Notes: generated by a model not told the origin, from the sequence alone. A stretch of DNA of 64,000 nucleotides from Salicibibacter cibi (GCF_016495865.1 NZ_CP054706.1:2232001-2296000); one strand, 5' to 3'; shown: positions 52,675-61,328, counted from the stretch's first letter. A program made the numbers and translations.

Positions 52675-53269
52675 CTACATCCCCCACCTCCCGATTTTTA
52701 TGATCGATTCGTTCCAATAAAGACTCTGCGGTTTCATCTTGTTCCGACGTAGTAACAAAATAGTCTTGCGGGATTCGCCAGTGGCCACCTTGGGTTTTAT
52801 AAGCCCGAGGAAATTTTTTGTTCTCACACATTCGTCGAATGGTTTGATCGCTTAAGCCTATTTTTTTAGCTGCTTCATTAGGCGTATAATAATCAACATC
52901 AGCTTTTGCAGCTGTGTCCCGCGAGTTTAACAGTGAAGCCAACAACTTCTTTTGAAACCCGGAGGGATCTTCTGCCATTTGACTTAATTGCTGAATATAT
53001 TCTCCCAAATGCTCATAGGCTACCTCAGTTTTTCCATCAGCATAGGCACTCCTCATCTTTTTTTCTATTTCACGAAGTTGACAAAGATGCTCTTCGTTTA
53101 ATATAGATAATGGGAATGAGACAAAAACGGGTAAACGCACATCCACTTGTTGAAGGGACTTTTCAACTGTCGCTTTAAAAACCGCTTGCGCCTTTTCTGT
53201 ATCTATTTGCGAAAGTATTCGCACACTTTCCCACAAATGATCTTGCTCTTGGTTGATCAATTGCATCAT
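52658..53269 (-). CDS. HTH (excisionase/MerR-like) protein, antitoxin-like
   Basis: A 203-residue protein. The N-terminal two-thirds is helical; the C-terminal part has an excisionase-type winged HTH: YYTPNEAAKKIGLSDQTIRR, then KKFPRAYKTQGGHWRIPQDY, and an acidic tail (EVGDVDEFDL) that could bind the toxin. The ATG at 53269 (GGTGG 5 bases upstream) is preferred; ten codons before it are open. It precedes and overlaps the PIN gene, forming a toxin-antitoxin-like operon that likely represses itself. The HTH-PIN pairing is known from other Firmicutes. Confidence 0.78.
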   Translation of the reverse strand: MMQLINQEQDHLWESVRILSQIDTEKAQAVFKATVEKSLQQVDVRLPVFVSFPLSILNEEHLCQLREIEKKMRSAYADGKTEVAYEHLGEYIQQLSQMAEDPSGFQKKLLASLLNSRDTAAKADVDYYTPNEAAKKIGLSDQTIRRMCENKKFPRAYKTQGGHWRIPQDYFVTTSEQDETAESLLERIDHKNREVGDVDEFDL

Positions 53270-53574
53270 CGTCCACCACCTTATCTTTAACCTTAGCATA
53301 TAATTTCAACAAACTCAACATTTCGATCATGCATGCTCATGACATTACATAGTCGGTATAAAAAACGGTTTCATGAATACACAGGATACAATTGTCTTTT
53401 TATCGTACCTTTCGCATCGAATCGAACGCCTTTTGTGGGACGATTTTCATCTTTTTCGATGTGCAAAGCGCAACCGCCGTCTCTCTGAATAATTTATCAC
53501 AGGCGCGTTGATTTACCTTAAAATACCTTCTGGCATGAAAAAGAAAACTGTTTAGTATCAGATAAGTCCTTTCG
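53270..53574. other. Upstream region of the HTH-PIN operon
   Basis: About 300 bases between the antitoxin-like start and the repeat array. A 64-codon minus-strand frame (53400-53594) runs into the first repeat and shows no family features. The promoter of the HTH-PIN pair must lie here, but no consensus elements were found with confidence. Confidence 0.4.
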
Positions 53575-54666
53575 AACATGATCTGCGGACTCAAAACAGT
53601 GCTCAGAAGCCAAAGGAGTCTTCAGGAACATGATCTGTGGACTCAAATCGCCGCTCAGAAGCCAAAGGAGTCCTCAGGAACATGATCTGTGGGCTCAAAT
53701 CGCCGCTCAGAAGCCAAAGGAGTCCTCAGGAACATGATCTGCGGACTCAAATCGCCGCTCAGAAGCCAAAGGAGTCCTCAGGAACATGATCTGCGGACTC
53801 AAATCACCGCTCAGAAGCCAAAGGAGTCCTCAGGAACATGATCTGCGGACTCAAATCGCCGCTCAGAAGCCAAAGGAGTCCTCTGGAACATGATCTGCGG
53901 ACTCAAATCACCGCTCAGAAGCCAAAGGAGTCCTCAGGAACATGATCTGCGGACTCAAATCACCGCTCAGAAGCCAAAGGAGTCCTCAGGAACATGATCT
54001 GCGGACTCAAATCACCGCTCAGAAGCCAAAGGAGTCCTCAGCAACATGATCTGTGGACTCAAATCGCCGCTCAGAAGCCAAAGGAGTCCTCAGGAACATG
54101 ATCTGCGGACTCAAATCGCCGCTCAGAAGCCAAAGGAGTCCTCAGCAACATGATCTGCGGACTCAAATCGCCGCTCAGAAGCCAAAGGAGTCCTCAGCAA
54201 CATGATCTGCGGACTCAAAACAGTGCTCAGAAGCCAAAGGAGTCCTCTGGAACATGATCTGCGGACTCAAATCGCCGCTCAGAAGCCAAAGGAGTCCTCT
54301 GGAACATGATCTGCGGACTCAAATCACCGCTCAGAAGCCAAAGGAGTCCTCAGGAACATGATCTGCGGACTCAAATCGCCGCTCAGAAGCCAAAGGAGTC
54401 CTCAGGAACATGATCTGCGGACTCAAATCGCCGCTCAGAAGCCAAAGGAGTCCTCTGGAACATGATCTGCGGACTCAAATCGCCGCTCAGAAGCCAAAGG
54501 AGTCCTCTGGAACATGATCTGCGGACTCAAAACAGTGCTCAGAAGCCAAAGGAGTCCTCAGAAACATGATCTGCGGACTCAAATCGCCGCTCAGAAGCCA
54601 AAGGAGTCCTCAGGAACATGATCTGCGGACTCAAATCACCGCTCAGAAGCCAAAGGAGTCCTCAGG
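53575..54666. repeat. Array of 21 near-identical 52-bp direct repeats
   Basis: Units beginning AACATGATCTGCGGACTCAA start at 53575 and then every 52 bases without exception to 54615. Each unit contains GGACTC and GAGTCC as inverted arms about 35 bases apart, so it can form a hairpin. Variation is confined to a few positions: TGTGG or TGCGG, the middle ATCGCCG, ATCACCG or AACAGTG, and the end CAGG, CTGG or CAGC. The AACAGTG form occurs in units 1, 13 and 19. Since 52 is not a multiple of 3 and stops occur in every frame, it is non-coding. There are no unique spacers. Confidence 0.95.
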
Positions 54667-54922
54667 TCTGGGTTTTGGGAGCCGTAATGGCTGGCGAATG
54701 CCAAATTAATCCGCAAATGTATGTAACATAACACGGTATGTTTAATACCCTTTTCGTCTAAACCCTTTTGTTGGAAAAATACGGATAATCAACACGCCTG
54801 AATTTATCATTTTTCTGCTTTTAAATTATGTCTAAATAACTATTCTATTCAATTTTCATGTATGATATAAGCATATAATATTTTAAGTATTTTTTATTTT
54901 AGCTTGAGGGGTCAATAATGGC
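54667..54922. other. AT-rich intergenic region
   Basis: No gene; the last 120 bases are very AT-rich and probably hold the promoter of the following small genes (TATGATATAAG-type elements at about 54860). Confidence 0.35.
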
Positions 54923-55399
54923 ATGCAGGTGATTGTTGAAACGAAAGATGACCAAGAAACATATGACGGCGAAGGATTACCCGCTACGGAATCGGACATC
55001 ATTGAAACAAAGGATTGGATTTTTGATTGGCATAAAGAGTATGTTTATCCTGATCGAAATCGAAACGCCCTATCCCTAAAAGTAAATGTTGAATTGCAAG
55101 CAATGCTGTCTTATGTGATAGATGAAGGATTTATTCTTATCAAGCTTATTGAAACTGCTCCAGAAAACAATCATTATGGCGGATTGAGAATCACACCTCC
55201 AATGCTTGCTGTTGCTTCACAACACAGTTATGACCATGGGTTTGAGGGTTATACGGTAATCCATATCAAACATAATTCTAAGCTGATATCATATTACGAA
55301 GAACTTGGAGCAGAATTTATTCGCGGGGATCGCATGGTTTTGGAGACCATTGCATCAGATCGTCTCATTCAGTTATACTTGAAGAAAGGAGAGCGGTAG
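54923..55399 (+). CDS. Hypothetical protein, perhaps GNAT-like, 158 aa
   Basis: A 158-residue acidic protein of unknown family. The C-terminal half (RITPPMLAVASQHSYDHGFE, then HNSKLISYYEELGAEFI) resembles the end of GNAT acetyltransferases, where SxxYxxLGA follows motif A, but a clear acetyl-CoA loop is missing. The start is doubtful: GAGGGG lies 13 bases upstream, and an ATG at 54918 nearer to it runs into a stop after four codons. The next gene starts 1 base after its stop, so the two form an operon. Confidence 0.55.
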   Translation: MQVIVETKDDQETYDGEGLPATESDIIETKDWIFDWHKEYVYPDRNRNALSLKVNVELQAMLSYVIDEGFILIKLIETAPENNHYGGLRITPPMLAVASQHSYDHGFEGYTVIHIKHNSKLISYYEELGAEFIRGDRMVLETIASDRLIQLYLKKGER

Positions 55400-55400
55400 G

Positions 55401-55628
55401 ATGTCTGCCAATCGCGACTTTTCAAAAGAGAAGAAAAAGACCCTTCGAGAACTAGAAAATTATATTGATAACGAACTTAATGGCGTTTACGCACACCCTA
55501 ACGATTCTGAAGAATGGCTAGAGGAAACACGTCGCATCGTCAAAGAAATGAAAGAAAAGGATCCTAATGTCCCTTCCACTAAAAAAGATTCATATAAATC
55601 AAATTTTGAATCAAAGTCCTCGAAATAA
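55401..55628 (+). CDS. Hypothetical small charged protein, 75 aa
   Basis: A 75-residue, highly charged, probably helical protein (KEKKKTLRELENYIDNELNG, EEWLEETRRIVKEMKEKD) with a disordered Ser/Lys tail. AAGGAG lies 11 bases before ATG within the end of the preceding gene. The two may act together, in the manner of a small binding partner or antitoxin, but no family was recognised. Confidence 0.6.
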   Translation: MSANRDFSKEKKKTLRELENYIDNELNGVYAHPNDSEEWLEETRRIVKEMKEKDPNVPSTKKDSYKSNFESKSSK

Positions 55629-55736
55629 TCGTGATTCCCGGCGCCTTCGATGCATTGAGAAAAAGCCTGACCGGACGCAGGGTAGACTGTTGAAACATGT
55701 AACCTTTTATCGCTGATTTTTACAGGAGGGAGCTTC

Positions 55737-55859
55737 ATGAACGTGATTGACGATGACGATGTGCTAACTCCACAAGATATTAAAGCGATTGAAAAAGCAA
55801 GAAAAGAACAAGAAAATGGCGAAACGATCTCTTTAGAGGATATTGAGCGTGAGAAATAA
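55737..55859 (+). CDS. Small acidic antitoxin-like protein, 40 aa
   Basis: A 40-codon gene with an excellent ribosome binding site (AGGAGG, 7 bases before ATG) and a terminator directly after it. The product is acidic: MNVIDDDDVLTPQDIKAIEK, with the ending TISLEDIEREK. The DIxxxEKARxExxxGExxSLEDIxxE pattern is like the toxin-binding tail of short type II antitoxins. No toxin gene is next to it, so it is an orphan or an independent small protein. Confidence 0.6.
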   Translation: MNVIDDDDVLTPQDIKAIEKARKEQENGETISLEDIEREK

Positions 55860-55863
55860 ATAT

Positions 55864-55897
55864 AGCGAGCAGCCGCGGCTGCTCGCTCCTTTTTTAT
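55864..55897 (+). terminator. Strong palindromic terminator
   Basis: A perfect 24-bp palindrome (AGCGAGCAGCCG with its complement, 55864-55887) followed by CCTTTTTTATT. It ends the plus-strand small genes and lies at the 3' end of the convergent reductase gene. The stem shares AGCGAGCAGC with the terminator at 51842. Confidence 0.85.
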
Positions 55898-56901
55898 TCA
55901 ATCACTTTAACGAGCTGTTTGCCTAGGTTCTCCCCTCGGAATAGGCCTAAAAAGGCTTCGGGGGCGTTTTCCAATCCTTCGATGATGTTTTCTTCGTATG
56001 TTATTTTGCCTTCTTGTAGCCATTTCGATAAATCATTGATGCCTTCTTCATACCGTTCGGCGTAATCTCTGACGATAAATCCTTTTAGCAAGACGCTTCT
56101 GGTGAGTAAATACGGCAAGATTCGCGGACCTTGTTCCACTTTTTCTGCATTGTAATGGGCGATTTGCCCACAAAGTGCCACGCGGGCATGGAAGTTTAAC
56201 TGAAAAAGCACGGCGTCGGTAATGTCGCCTCCGACGTTATCGAAATACGCGTCGATGCCGTTCGGACAGGCGTTTTTCAGATCTTCGCGAATATTGTTTG
56301 TCGTCTTGTAGTTAATCGCCGCGTCAAAGCCGAGTTCATCCTGCAAATAAGCGATTTTTTCATCTGAACCGGCGATGCCGACGACTCGACATCCGTGTAG
56401 TTTTGCAATCTGGCCGACGATCATGCCGACTGCGCCTGCCGCTCCGGAAACAACGACTGTTTCACCGGTTTTCGGTTGGCAGATGTCCATTAATCCGAAG
56501 TAAGCCGTTAAACCGGGCATACCTGTGACGTATAGGGCAGTTGTTATTGGTGTGTTATCCGGGTTTATTTTTTGTAAAGTTGCTCCTTCTGCTATCGTGT
56601 AGTCTGCCCAATCAAGGTTGCCGCTCACGAAGTCGCCGGGCTGAAAATCGTCGTGATTCGATGCCGCGATCTCGCCGACAACCCCGCCTGTCAGTGGTTT
56701 GCCTACCTCAAAAGGGGTGGCGTACGATTTTGCGTCATTCATCCGGCCGCGCATGTAAGGGTCGACGGAGAGGTAGTGGGCGCGTACGAGCACCTGGTTG
56801 TCTCCGGGGTCCGGGACGGTTGTTTCGGCGAACTCGAAGGTCGATTGATCCGGTAGGCCTTGCGGTCGTTGTGCCAGTAAAATTTGTCGGTTTTTATTCA
56901 T
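55894..56901 (-). CDS. NADP-dependent oxidoreductase, CurA/LTB4DH-like MDR
   Basis: A 335-residue zinc-free MDR of the curcumin reductase/leukotriene B4 12-hydroxydehydrogenase branch. It begins NKNRQILLAQRPQGLPDQST, has SVDPYMRGRMNDAKSY, VSGAAGAVGMIVGQIAK (NADPH loop) and YFDNVGGDITDAVL. These reduce double bonds of alpha,beta-unsaturated ketones. It overlaps the nitronate monooxygenase-like gene by 4 bases (ATGA), so the two enzymes are made together. Confidence 0.9.
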   Translation of the reverse strand: MNKNRQILLAQRPQGLPDQSTFEFAETTVPDPGDNQVLVRAHYLSVDPYMRGRMNDAKSYATPFEVGKPLTGGVVGEIAASNHDDFQPGDFVSGNLDWADYTIAEGATLQKINPDNTPITTALYVTGMPGLTAYFGLMDICQPKTGETVVVSGAAGAVGMIVGQIAKLHGCRVVGIAGSDEKIAYLQDELGFDAAINYKTTNNIREDLKNACPNGIDAYFDNVGGDITDAVLFQLNFHARVALCGQIAHYNAEKVEQGPRILPYLLTRSVLLKGFIVRDYAERYEEGINDLSKWLQEGKITYEENIIEGLENAPEAFLGLFRGENLGKQLVKVIE

Positions 56902-57893
56902 GATGGGTCCTCCTTCTTTTCAGTCACCAATTCACTTGCGAACAATCTTTCTTTTGCAGCGACGTATTCACGGTCAAGCCGGTCGACCAATGTTGCTGCG
57001 TGCGTGATTTCATTAATAACGCCAATGCCTTCGCCGCTTCCCCAAATATCTTTCCATGTTTTTTTCTTGTTTTTATCTTCGGAGAAGCTCATTTTCGATG
57101 GGTCGCTTTCCGGAAGCGCGTCAGGGTCTAAACCGGCGTTGCGGATGGACGGGGCAAGGTAATTTCCATGTACCCCGCTGAAAAGATTACTGTAAACAAT
57201 GTCATCGGATGTACTTTCGGTGATCATTTGCTTGTATTCTTCCGCGGCGCGCGCTTCATGAGTCGCGATGAAAGACGATCCGATATAAGCAAAATCGGCG
57301 CCCATCGCTTGCGCAGCCAGTACACTGTCGCCGCTCGCGATCGATCCGGACAAAACAAGCGGGCCGTCAAACCATTGGCGAATTTCCTGAACGAGCGCGA
57401 ACGGGCTCTTCGCGCCGGCATGGCCTCCTGCTCCGGCGGCAACAGCAATCAGACCGTCCGCTCCTTTTTCAATGGCTTTGTGGGCAAATCGATTATTGAT
57501 GACATCATGCAAAACAATTCCACCGTAGCTGTGTGCGGCGGCATTCACTTCTTCGCGGGCGCCTAAAGATGTGATCGTGATCGGCACTTTGTATTTTTCA
57601 CAGATTTCCATGTCGTGTTCCAACCGTTCATTGGAGCGGTGGACGATTTGATTAATGGCGAACGGCGCAGCGGGTTTATCGGGATGCCGAGCATTATGTG
57701 CCGCGAGCTCCTCGGTAATTTCCGCCAGCCATTCATCAAGTTGGGAAGCAGGCCTGGCGTTTAGGGCAGGCATGGCTCCGACGATCCCCGCTTTGCATTG
57801 CTCGATGACGAGCTTAGGGTTGCTAACGATGAAAAGTGGTGCGCCGATGACGGGGGTGCGTAGGCCTTTTAATATTGATGGGATGTTTGGCAT
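56898..57893 (-). CDS. Nitronate monooxygenase-like flavoprotein
   Basis: A 331-residue FMN TIM-barrel enzyme (NPD family). Motifs are LRTPVIGAPLFIVSNPKLV, FAINQIVHRSNERLEHD, HDVINNRFAHKAIEKGADGL, AAGAGGHAGAKSPFALVQEI (catalytic His in AGGHAG) and GADFAYIGSSFIAT. It oxidises nitronates or acts as an enoyl reductase-like enzyme. It is cotranscribed with the MDR reductase. The name follows the family; a role in nitroalkane detoxification is not shown. Confidence 0.9.
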   Translation of the reverse strand: MPNIPSILKGLRTPVIGAPLFIVSNPKLVIEQCKAGIVGAMPALNARPASQLDEWLAEITEELAAHNARHPDKPAAPFAINQIVHRSNERLEHDMEICEKYKVPITITSLGAREEVNAAAHSYGGIVLHDVINNRFAHKAIEKGADGLIAVAAGAGGHAGAKSPFALVQEIRQWFDGPLVLSGSIASGDSVLAAQAMGADFAYIGSSFIATHEARAAEEYKQMITESTSDDIVYSNLFSGVHGNYLAPSIRNAGLDPDALPESDPSKMSFSEDKNKKKTWKDIWGSGEGIGVINEITHAATLVDRLDREYVAAKERLFASELVTEKKEDPS

Positions 57894-58399
57894 AGGTTTC
57901 TTTCCTCCATTTTAGTTCTCTATTTATTCTTAGCATAGCACAAAAGCTTAGATGCGTTGTGATTAGATTATCGAAAGTGGTATCGTTTATCAGCCAAACC
58001 GGGGATAAACAAAGCCCCGATTTTCCAGGACAAAATCGAGCCCTTTTTGTGGTTTTGTGTTAATTCATAACAAAATGACGGACACTCGAACGGAGTGGAG
58101 TGTTTTCAGAAGTTTTTCGAAAAATACCGCTGTTTCTGCGTTCACAAAGATTGTGAGATGGGATCAATCGATCTATAATCCGGGCGATCGGTGAAAACAG
58201 ATCGATAGGCGCTTTCTTTCGATCTATAATCCGGGCGGGCGATGAAAACAGATCGATGGACGGTTACATCTGGCCGACGGACACGGCGTTCAACTTTTTA
58301 CACGGCTTGCCCCGCTGTGTGAAGGTTAAACTGCCGCGGGCCTCTCCGGATTTGCACTCAACCACCCTTTGGGATCCACCCATCCCCCTCTGAACCCTA
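57894..58399. other. Intergenic region with short repeats
   Basis: No gene is supported; a minus-strand frame at 58264-58446 has no features. It includes the inverted GGCTGATAA core at about 57987, a CGATTTT/AAAATCG hairpin with a following CCCTTTTT at 58018-58050, an ACACTC/GAGTGT hairpin near 58084-58108 and the direct repeat listed separately. Confidence 0.45.
58169..58258 (+). repeat. Two-copy 51-bp direct repeat
   Basis: CGATCTATAATCCGGGCG starts at 58169 and again at 58220, each followed by a GTGAAAACAGATCGAT or GATGAAAACAGATCGAT segment. Copies are slightly different in the middle. Each unit begins and ends with CGATC/GATCG and can form a hairpin. Confidence 0.65.
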
Positions 58400-59404
58400 T
58401 CATCCAATTTTTGCTTTTTTATCCCCGCCAAATAGCGCCCGTGCATTATCGGTGAACAGTTTTTGGATTTGCTCTTCTTTTATTCCACGGTTCATAAGTT
58501 CGGGCACTACAGTGTCAAAAAGATACGTGGGCCGCCAATTTTCGATTAAGCTTGCTAACTCATCAGACATCACCGGGGGACGGCCGAGCCAAAGGTTCAC
58601 CTTATCATGAGAAAGCAACATGAGATCCTCGTAGCCTTCGTCCAATAGCGTGAGTAAAACGTCGATCCTTTCCTGATCGTAAGGGGTCCCTACCAATCCC
58701 TGCAAGCCGAAGCGATCGAGCCCGATTTTCATGCCTTTATCCATGACTTGTCGGTGAACACGGGGATCGGTATTTCCACACATATGACCGATAATCACGC
58801 GATTCGGATCCGCTCCTTCCTGCAAAAGAAGTTCCGCTTGCTCCGGGCCCATGGTTCCTTCTTGGGTGTGGGTCAACAATACGATTCCGGTTTCTTGTTG
58901 AACTTTTGCCGCTGCTCTAAAAAACATCTGTTCATACGGTGTGATCTCATCACAGCTGGACGCGAGCTTGATAACGCCCGGTTTTATGCCTGACCCTTCA
59001 ATGCCCTCGGCTATTTCGTGCCTAAACATTTCCTCTATTTCATCTTCCGCCGTTCCCAATGATTGCCGGAATTTGAAATACGGCGTTGCGCCTTCTCCTT
59101 CGTAATAGTACCCGGTCGCGCAAATGATTTGCAGTCCCGTCGCTTCTGACACTTTCCGCAAAAAGCGGGGATCGCGTCCACATTCATTGGGCGTGGGATC
59201 CACAACTGTCTGCACACCTTCAGCCCGCATTTGATTGGCGATGTCAATGGCAGCTTCCAGATACTCGTCCTCGTTGAAGGGGCCAAGGGTTTGATCCCCT
59301 TGAAAACCCGGGTACCCGAAGATAAAATGTTCATGAATGAGCGTCTTGCCCATTGTCTCAACGTCAATTGGCCCCGTTACGGTTTGTACCAATTTTCCAC
59401 TCAT
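58400..59404 (-). CDS. Phosphotriesterase-family metal hydrolase
   Basis: A 334-residue amidohydrolase-fold enzyme of the PTE/PLL branch. Metal ligands are in TLIHEHFIFGYPG (HxH), GIKPGVIKLASSC (the carbamylated-lysine strand), LLTHTQEGTMGPEQAELL and IIGHMCGNTDPR (His residues) and LLSHDKVNLW (Asp). Relatives hydrolyse lactones, aryl esters or phosphotriesters. ATG at 59404 with AAAGGAG 6 bases upstream; it overlaps the acyl-CoA ligase stop by 4 bases and so belongs to that operon. A lactonase role feeding the ligase is plausible but not shown. Confidence 0.88.
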   Translation of the reverse strand: MSGKLVQTVTGPIDVETMGKTLIHEHFIFGYPGFQGDQTLGPFNEDEYLEAAIDIANQMRAEGVQTVVDPTPNECGRDPRFLRKVSEATGLQIICATGYYYEGEGATPYFKFRQSLGTAEDEIEEMFRHEIAEGIEGSGIKPGVIKLASSCDEITPYEQMFFRAAAKVQQETGIVLLTHTQEGTMGPEQAELLLQEGADPNRVIIGHMCGNTDPRVHRQVMDKGMKIGLDRFGLQGLVGTPYDQERIDVLLTLLDEGYEDLMLLSHDKVNLWLGRPPVMSDELASLIENWRPTYLFDTVVPELMNRGIKEEQIQKLFTDNARALFGGDKKAKIG

Positions 59405-61065
59405 GATTTGCTCCTTTCTTTTTCTTCGTCTTGAAGCTGACGCCATAAGATTTTGCCACTGGCCGTGGTGGGTAGCGATGTGCGAAATTCAACCGACCGC
59501 GGGTACTTGTAAGCAGCCATTTGTTCTTTAGCCCAAGCGATTATCTCTTCTTCGGTGACGTTTCCTTCAGATTCGGGATGCAGAACGACAAACGCTTTCA
59601 CGCTCTCGCCTCGTACGGGATCCGGTACCCCGACCACACATGCTTGTTGAATATCAGAATGTTTGAAAAGGTATGATTCAACTTCCGACGGCCAGACGTT
59701 ATAGCCGGCCGCGTTAATCATTCGCTTAATCCGGTCGACCATAAAAAAGTACCCATCTTCATCGATTCGGCCCATATCCCCTGTCCGGAAAAAGTTTTTG
59801 CCGTCTATCTCAATAAAAGACTCGGCTGTCTCTTCCGGACGATTATAATAGCCTTCAAACACCTGCGGCCCGTTGACGATAATTTCCCCCACTTCTCCGA
59901 CCTCGAGCTCTTGTAATGTGACAGGATCAATCACCCGGGAATCAACGTCAAAAGCTGGGATGCCTAAACATTGCAATTTTGGCGCGTCCGGTGGGTTAAA
60001 ATGTGTCTGGGAAATCGTTTCGGTCAATCCGTAGCCCTCAACGTATTGCAATCCCAGCCATTCATGCATTTGCTCTCCAACCGCTTCCGGAAGTGCCGCC
60101 CCACCACCTGAAATCGATGTCAAAGAAGAAATATCATAATCTTGAATACGCGGGTTTGCAAGAAAATCAACGACCATCGTGCTGATATTCACCCAATTGG
60201 TACATTCATAACGTTCAATCATTTCTGCCGCATGTTCCCGGTTCCACCTCGTCATGACCACAATGGAAGCGCCGATCGTTAACGGCATAATGAGACTATG
60301 GATCACACCGGTAACATGGAAGAATGGCAATGCAGCCAAATGGACAGTGCTATTGGCGACACTGCTCCAATGAGCAGCGCTAAACGTATTGGCTTGATAG
60401 GAATAATGGGTATGGACACACCCTTTTGGCATCCCCGTTGTCCCTGATGTGTAGGGCAAAAAAGCCACATCTTTTTGATTCCCTAGATATTCACTTGGGA
60501 TTTGATTCTTGGCGAGCGCATCGCTCCATGTCACTTCAGCATGTTTTTTCGCAGGAGCAATAACTTCATCAGGCAGATTCGTAAATAGCTGCTGATCCGG
60601 CAAATAATCGGAATAAGTGGCAACAAGAATAGATTCGAGTGTCGTTGACGCCTTTAACCCTTGCACGTTTTCATAGATTTCTTGTCCGACGATCCCCGCC
60701 TTTATACCGCAATCCTTGATGCAAAACTCCAATTCAGCCTCTTTGTTCATCGGGTTTATCGGAACCACAACTGCCCCTAATCGCAAAATGGCAAACATTG
60801 AAATGACATATTGAGGTGCATTTTGCATATAGAGCATGACGTGATCGCCTTTCCTGACGCTAAACGAATGTTCCAAGAAACCGGCAAGCCCTTCCACTTC
60901 TAAAAATAAATCGGTATACGTATACGAAGCCCCATAATAGTGAACGGCAACTTTGTCCGGGTATCTCTTCGCACTCACTAACAAGTTGTCATAGACGGTC
61001 GTCCCCGGCACTGTCAACGTTTTCGGCAAACGTTCCGGCCATGACGGATAATGTTTCATGTTCAT
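59401..61065 (-). CDS. Long-chain-fatty-acid-CoA ligase-like enzyme, copy 1
   Basis: A 554-residue ANL ligase: P-loop PYTSGTTGMPKGCVHTHYSY, GYGLTETISQTHFNPP, FFRTGDMGRIDEDGYFFMVDRIKRMI and the catalytic lysine in PTTASGKILWRQ. It is nearly the same as the ligase just upstream (61329-62996), so the pair arose by tandem duplication. The differing stretches are around residues 150-200 and 230-245. ATG at 61065 with GGGAGG 7 bases upstream. It has its own promoter with a cre-like site and is cotranscribed with the phosphotriesterase-family gene. Confidence 0.92.
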   Translation of the reverse strand: MNMKHYPSWPERLPKTLTVPGTTVYDNLLVSAKRYPDKVAVHYYGASYTYTDLFLEVEGLAGFLEHSFSVRKGDHVMLYMQNAPQYVISMFAILRLGAVVVPINPMNKEAELEFCIKDCGIKAGIVGQEIYENVQGLKASTTLESILVATYSDYLPDQQLFTNLPDEVIAPAKKHAEVTWSDALAKNQIPSEYLGNQKDVAFLPYTSGTTGMPKGCVHTHYSYQANTFSAAHWSSVANSTVHLAALPFFHVTGVIHSLIMPLTIGASIVVMTRWNREHAAEMIERYECTNWVNISTMVVDFLANPRIQDYDISSLTSISGGGAALPEAVGEQMHEWLGLQYVEGYGLTETISQTHFNPPDAPKLQCLGIPAFDVDSRVIDPVTLQELEVGEVGEIIVNGPQVFEGYYNRPEETAESFIEIDGKNFFRTGDMGRIDEDGYFFMVDRIKRMINAAGYNVWPSEVESYLFKHSDIQQACVVGVPDPVRGESVKAFVVLHPESEGNVTEEEIIAWAKEQMAAYKYPRSVEFRTSLPTTASGKILWRQLQDEEKERSKS

Positions 61066-61100
61066 GCGTATCCTCCCTTTCAAATGTGAGACGTAACTAT

Positions 61101-61125
61101 ATTATAACAAAATAAAGCGCTTACA
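61101..61125 (-). promoter_or_regulatory. Promoter -10 and cre-like site before ligase copy 1
   Basis: On the minus strand TATAAT (61106-61101) lies about 35 bases before the ligase start. Immediately upstream, ATAAAGCGCTTACA (61112-61125) matches 12 of 14 cre positions and covers the -35/-10 spacer, a position suited to CcpA repression. No good -35 hexamer is present. Confidence 0.5.
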
Positions 61126-61250
61126 ACGATTTCGGAAGGAACTATGGAAGCGAAGGAATCCTTCTGGCAATCGCCGCGTTGCTCCGGTAGGCACAAAAAA
61201 TAGTCGATCTCGTTCTGCTTTCCTGTCAATAAGGCACAGCCAAGGAGCCA

Positions 61251-61304
61251 ATTCGTGCCCTAACGATTCCCGCTTTCTCGCCTTAGGGCACGAATACTTT
61301 TTTT
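61251..61304 (+). terminator. 13-bp hairpin with T-run, related to the TTAGGGC repeats
   Basis: ATTCGTGCCCTAA (61251-61263) pairs perfectly with TTAGGGCACGAAT (61283-61295), and ACTTTTTTTG follows on the plus strand. No plus-strand gene leads into it, so its role as a terminator is odd; the arms share ATTCGTGC and CCCTAACG with the repeats at 51.65-51.79 kb. Confidence 0.55.
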
Positions 61305-61328
61305 GCCTGCCCCGCATGTAATACTCTG

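Noticed and set aside
53400..53594. 64-aa minus-strand frame entering the repeat array
   Set aside because: No ribosome binding site or motif; its start lies inside the first repeat unit.
53575..54666. CRISPR array
   Set aside because: All 52 bases of every unit are repeated; there are no unique spacers and no cas genes in the window.
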